DNA of 64,000 bases from Erythrobacter sp. Lineage in GTDB: Bacteria; Pseudomonadota; Alphaproteobacteria; Sphingomonadales; Sphingomonadaceae. The stretch lies in assembly GCA_009993635.1 (NCBI GenBank), contig JAACTC010000006.1, positions 248,001 through 312,000 on the forward strand, given 5' to 3'. The notes beneath the pieces are model-generated. The model saw only the letters and a list, made by a program, of their open reading frames with translations, was not told the DNA's origin and made no database searches. How positions within the stretch are numbered: position 1 is the stretch's first letter; each line of letters begins with the position of its first letter. Shown here piece after piece: positions 60,808-64,000 of this stretch. The position numbers were made by a program, and so were the translations under genes.

Positions 60808-62055
60808 GTGGAGCTTGGCAACCCGGAAGATCGGGGTTTCAACGGAGAGAGGCTGCGGCGGATCGACCGCTTTCTGAACGAGACCTACCTCGAGTCCGGA
60901 CGACTTAACACCATGCAGCTGCTTGTTTCACGCGACGGGCAGCCGGTGCACTATTACCAAGGCGGTACGCTGCGCGACGATGGCACGCCAATGCGCGAGG
61001 ATGCCCTGTTCCGCATCGCCAGCATGACCAAGCCGGTGACCTCGATCGCGTTCATGCAGCTGGTCGAGCAGTGCAAGGTGGCGCTGGAAGACCCGGTCGC
61101 GCGCGTCCTGCCCGAATTCAAGGGTCTCGGCGCCTATGCGGGCGGCGGAGGCGACCTTCCCTTCGCGCCGACGAAACAGGGCAAGCCGATGCGCTTCGTC
61201 GATCTGATGACGCACATGTCCGGCCTCACCTACGGCTTCCAGAACCGCACCAGCGTGGATGCAGCCTATCGCACCGCCAAGATCGACCTGTCGCGCGGCG
61301 CGATCACCTCGGACGAATATATCGCGACGCTGGCGCGCATCCCGCTCGAATTCGAGCCGGGTAGCCAGTGGAACTACTCGGTCTCCACCGATGTGCTGGG
61401 CGTTTGCGTGGAGCGGCTCAGCGGCATGAGGCTGGGCGATTACTTCCGCGAACACATCTTCGCTCCGCTGGGGATGGACGACACCGGCTTCGATATCGAT
61501 CCAGCGCAGCAGGATCGGCTCGCCGATGCCTATGCCTACCGCCCCGGGCAGGCCCCGCGTCTGATCGACAAGGGTGCGGAATCGCGCCTGATGGAAAAGG
61601 CGACGTTCCATTCGGGCGGCGGTGGGCTGATCTCGACCCTCGCGGATTACGACAAATTCTGCACCATGCTGGTCAGCCGCGGTGCCTATGAGGGCGGGCA
61701 GATCGTCTCTCCCAAAACGCTCGATTTGATGACCGCGAACCACCTGCCGGGCGGCGCGGACCTGACCCAGATGAGCCAGAGCATGTTCAGCGAGGCGAAC
61801 AATGCGGGCACCGGCTTCGGGCTGGGCTTCGCGGTGGTGACCGAGCCTGCGCGCACGCTGATCCCGGCAAGCAAGGGCGAATTCTACTGGGGCGGCGCCT
61901 ATTCGACCGCCTTCTTCGTCGATCCGGTTGAGCGGATAACATGTGTCTTCATGACCCAGCTCTATCCTTCCTCCGCCTATCCCATCCGCCGCCAGCTCAA
62001 GACGCTGATCTATTCGGCCCTCACCCACAGCAATGCAGGAGTATCAGACCGATGA
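60808..62055 (+). CDS. Serine hydrolase of the beta-lactamase / class C family
   Basis: A 415-aa protein with the SxxK motif (IASMTKPV), a YxS-type second motif in [11 protein letters not shown] and a C-terminal WGGAYST block, as in EstB-type esterases and D-aminopeptidases; the class C YxN is not exact. No signal peptide is evident, so it is probably cytoplasmic. Its place between thiolase and FadJ-like genes suggests an esterase in the pathway rather than antibiotic resistance. GTG start with GAGGAGAGA eight bases upstream; ATGA overlap with the next gene. Confidence 0.87.
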   Translation: MELGNPEDRGFNGERLRRIDRFLNETYLESGRLNTMQLLVSRDGQPVHYYQGGTLRDDGTPMREDALFRIASMTKPVTSIAFMQLVEQCKVALEDPVARVLPEFKGLGAYAGGGGDLPFAPTKQGKPMRFVDLMTHMSGLTYGFQNRTSVDAAYRTAKIDLSRGAITSDEYIATLARIPLEFEPGSQWNYSVSTDVLGVCVERLSGMRLGDYFREHIFAPLGMDDTGFDIDPAQQDRLADAYAYRPGQAPRLIDKGAESRLMEKATFHSGGGGLISTLADYDKFCTMLVSRGAYEGGQIVSPKTLDLMTANHLPGGADLTQMSQSMFSEANNAGTGFGLGFAVVTEPARTLIPASKGEFYWGGAYSTAFFVDPVERITCVFMTQLYPSSAYPIRRQLKTLIYSALTHSNAGVSDR

Positions 62056-64000
62056 CCTCACCCATCCGCACCGAAAAGCACGACAATGTGCTCGTGATCA
62101 TTTCCGATAATCCGCCCGTCAATGCGCTGGGCCAGGCGGTGCGCGCCGGGCTGACCGATGGCATCGCCGAGGCCCTGTCCGACGATAGCGTCGAAGCCGT
62201 GGTCATCCGCTGCGACGGGCGCACCTTCTTCGCAGGGGCCGACATCACCGAGTTCGGCAAGGCCCCGCAGGGCCCGAGCCTGCCCGAGGCGCTCGACAAG
62301 CTGGAGGCGAGCGAGAAGCCGGTCGTCGCCGCGATCCACGGCACCGCGCTGGGCGGCGGCTGCGAAGTCGCGCTGGCGTGCCATTACCGCGTGGCGGTGC
62401 CGAGCGCGAAGTTGGGCCTGCCCGAAGTGAAGCTGGGCCTGATCCCCGGTGCCGCCGGAACGCAGCGTCTGCCGCGTCTGGTGGGCGCGGAAGCTGCCCT
62501 CCCCCTCGTCGCGATCGGCAACCCGATTTCGGCCAAGAAAGCCAAGGAGATCGGCCTGCTGGACGAGATCGTGGGCGAAGACAGCCTTGCCACCGATGCC
62601 ATCGCCTTCGCGAAGTCGAAGATCGGCCAGCCCGTCCCCCGCACCAGCGAGGGTACGGCCAATCAGGACGGCGTGAAGAACCCCGATATCTTCGACGAAT
62701 TCCGCGCCAAGAACGGTCGCAAGATGCGCGGCTTCGATGCGCCCAACGCCGCAATCTCAGCGGTGAAGGCGGCGGGCGAGCTGTCTTATGCCGACGGCGT
62801 GAAGAAGGAACGCGAGCTGTTCGGCAAGCTGATGACCGGCACGCAGTCCAAGGCGATGCGGCACTATTTCTTCGCCGAACGCGCGGCCAACAAGGTCGAC
62901 GATATTCCCGCCGACACCCCGCTGATCGACATCAAGAAGGTCGGCATCATCGGTGCGGGCACGATGGGCGGCGGGATCGCGATGAACTTCCTGTCCGCCG
63001 GTATTCCGGTCACCATCCTCGAGATGAAGCAGGAAGCGCTCGACCGGGGCACGGGCGTCATGCGCAAGAACTACGAGAACACGGCAAAGCGCGGACGCAT
63101 GACTGCCGAGCAGGTCGAACAGGCAATGGGGCTGCTCACGCCCACGCTCGACTATAGCGACCTCGCCGATTGCGATCTCGTGATCGAGGCGGTGTACGAG
63201 AGCATGGATGTGAAGAAGGACGTCTTCGGCAAGCTGGACGAGGTGGTGAAGGAAGGCGGCATCCTCGCCTCCAACACCAGCTATCTCGACATCAACGAGA
63301 TCGCCTCCATTACGAAGCGTCCCGGCTATGTCCTCGGCCTGCACTTCTTCAGCCCGGCTAACGTGATGAAGCTGCTCGAAGTCGTGCGCGGCGAGAAGAC
63401 GCGCGACGATGTGCTCGCCACCGCGATGAAGCTGTCGAAGAAGATCGGCAAGGTCGCGGCAGTCTCCGGCGTGTGCCCCGGCTTCATCGGCAACCGCATC
63501 CTCTCGCAGCGGCAGGCGCAGGCGAACAAGCTCATCATGGAAGGCGCGAACTACTGGGACGTCGACGACGTCCTGCTCGAGTTCGGCTTCCCCATGGGTC
63601 CGTTCCAGATGGGCGATCTGGCAGGCATCGACATCGGCTGGCACCGCGACCCGAGCAAGGTCACGACCGTGCGCGAGGCGCTGTGCGCGGTGGGCCGCTT
63701 CGGCCAGAAGGCAGGCAAGGGCTTCTACGACTACGACGAAGCGCGCCAGCGCACTCCGTCCGACGAAGTGAAGCAGATCATCGCCGACTTTGCCGCCAAG
63801 GAAGGCAACGAACAGCGCGACATCTCGAAGGACGAGATCCGCGAACGGCTGCTCTACCCGATGGTCAACGAAGGTGCGAAGATCCTCGACGAAGGCATGG
63901 CGCAGCGCGCCAGCGACATCGATGTGGTGTGGATTAATGGCTACGGCTGGCCGCTCTACACCGGCGGTCCGATGTTCTGGGCAGACACGATCGGGCTCGA
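62052..64000 (+). CDS. 3-hydroxyacyl-CoA dehydrogenase / enoyl-CoA hydratase (FadJ/FadB-like), cut by window end
   Basis: Bifunctional beta-oxidation enzyme, 649 codons visible with no stop before the end of the window. The N-terminal crotonase domain has [11 protein letters not shown], and [12 protein letters not shown] and [20 protein letters not shown] supply the two catalytic Glu residues. The dehydrogenase domain follows with the NAD loop [15 protein letters not shown] and the catalytic His in [14 protein letters not shown]-terminal helical domain incomplete. ATG overlaps the preceding stop (ATGA). Final family length is about 680-710 residues, so little is missing. Confidence 0.95.
   Translation, partial: MTSPIRTEKHDNVLVIISDNPPVNALGQAVRAGLTDGIAEALSDDSVEAVVIRCDGRTFFAGADITEFGKAPQGPSLPEALDKLEASEKPVVAAIHGTALGGGCEVALACHYRVAVPSAKLGLPEVKLGLIPGAAGTQRLPRLVGAEAALPLVAIGNPISAKKAKEIGLLDEIVGEDSLATDAIAFAKSKIGQPVPRTSEGTANQDGVKNPDIFDEFRAKNGRKMRGFDAPNAAISAVKAAGELSYADGVKKERELFGKLMTGTQSKAMRHYFFAERAANKVDDIPADTPLIDIKKVGIIGAGTMGGGIAMNFLSAGIPVTILEMKQEALDRGTGVMRKNYENTAKRGRMTAEQVEQAMGLLTPTLDYSDLADCDLVIEAVYESMDVKKDVFGKLDEVVKEGGILASNTSYLDINEIASITKRPGYVLGLHFFSPANVMKLLEVVRGEKTRDDVLATAMKLSKKIGKVAAVSGVCPGFIGNRILSQRQAQANKLIMEGANYWDVDDVLLEFGFPMGPFQMGDLAGIDIGWHRDPSKVTTVREALCAVGRFGQKAGKGFYDYDEARQRTPSDEVKQIIADFAAKEGNEQRDISKDEIRERLLYPMVNEGAKILDEGMAQRASDIDVVWINGYGWPLYTGGPMFWADTIGL

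Noticed and set aside
60808-62055. Antibiotic-resistance beta-lactamase
   Set aside because: SxxK is present but the YxN motif is changed and no signal peptide is seen; the context is acyl-CoA catabolism, so an esterase-type role is more likely.

Overview
The window is GC-rich chromosomal DNA of an alphaproteobacterium, most likely Sphingomonadales / Erythrobacteraceae. Pointers are the two TonB-dependent receptors (one paired with a TPR-sulfotransferase), the tig / clpP / clpX neighbourhood, DUF3297 and DUF2721 proteins, an aspartate transcarbamoylase paired with a metal-site-less dihydroorotase, and genes for a purple-bacterial photosynthetic reaction centre. From memory, unchecked, the genus Citromicrobium is reported to carry a second, incomplete reaction-centre cluster of similar content, so it is a good first guess for the source.

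Layout. 0.3-3.4 kb: zinc/cobalt-type CDF exporter, then ECF sigma / RskA-like anti-sigma / fasciclin lipoprotein. 3.4-7.1 kb: small phosphatase-like gene, membrane protein, clpX, clpP and a divergent second clpP-type gene. 7.2-12.9 kb: TonB receptor, secreted amidase, trigger factor with a Lys/Ala tail, tRNA-Leu. 13-17.7 kb: DUF3297, CHAP protein, der, DUF2721, bacterioferritin with its ferredoxin, lipoprotein. 17.6-25.6 kb: DUF418 membrane protein, a SPOR / ParA / small basic protein / SPOR locus, pyrC-like and pyrB. 25.7-27.8 kb: sppA and tRNA-Val(CAC).

27.77-37.42 kb is an integrative element in the 3' half of tRNA-Val, bounded by 64-bp direct repeats with one mismatch. It carries a tyrosine integrase, an AlpA-like excisionase, an XRE regulator and three unknown genes. 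Its cargo is an operon of HD-domain protein, ORC/CDC6-like ATPase and a Rossmann-like protein of unknown function, with a C5-cytosine methyltransferase tail-to-tail against it. This reads as a defence or conflict system and is the best candidate here for an undescribed one.

37.5-42.3 kb: TPR-sulfotransferase and TonB receptor. 42.8-48.0 kb: puhABC converging on pufLMC, i.e. every reaction-centre subunit (L, M, H, tetrahaem cytochrome) plus two assembly factors, but no pufBA antenna genes and no bacteriochlorophyll genes. Two tandem TGT-N12-ACA boxes (PpsR/CrtJ type) lie directly in front of pufL.

48.4-64.0 kb: a beta-oxidation-type catabolic block on both strands: three acyl-CoA dehydrogenases, two GPH-family symporters, another MFS protein, a double-TetR regulator, acyl-CoA ligase, thiolase, a beta-lactamase-fold hydrolase and a FadJ-type bifunctional enzyme cut off by the window end.
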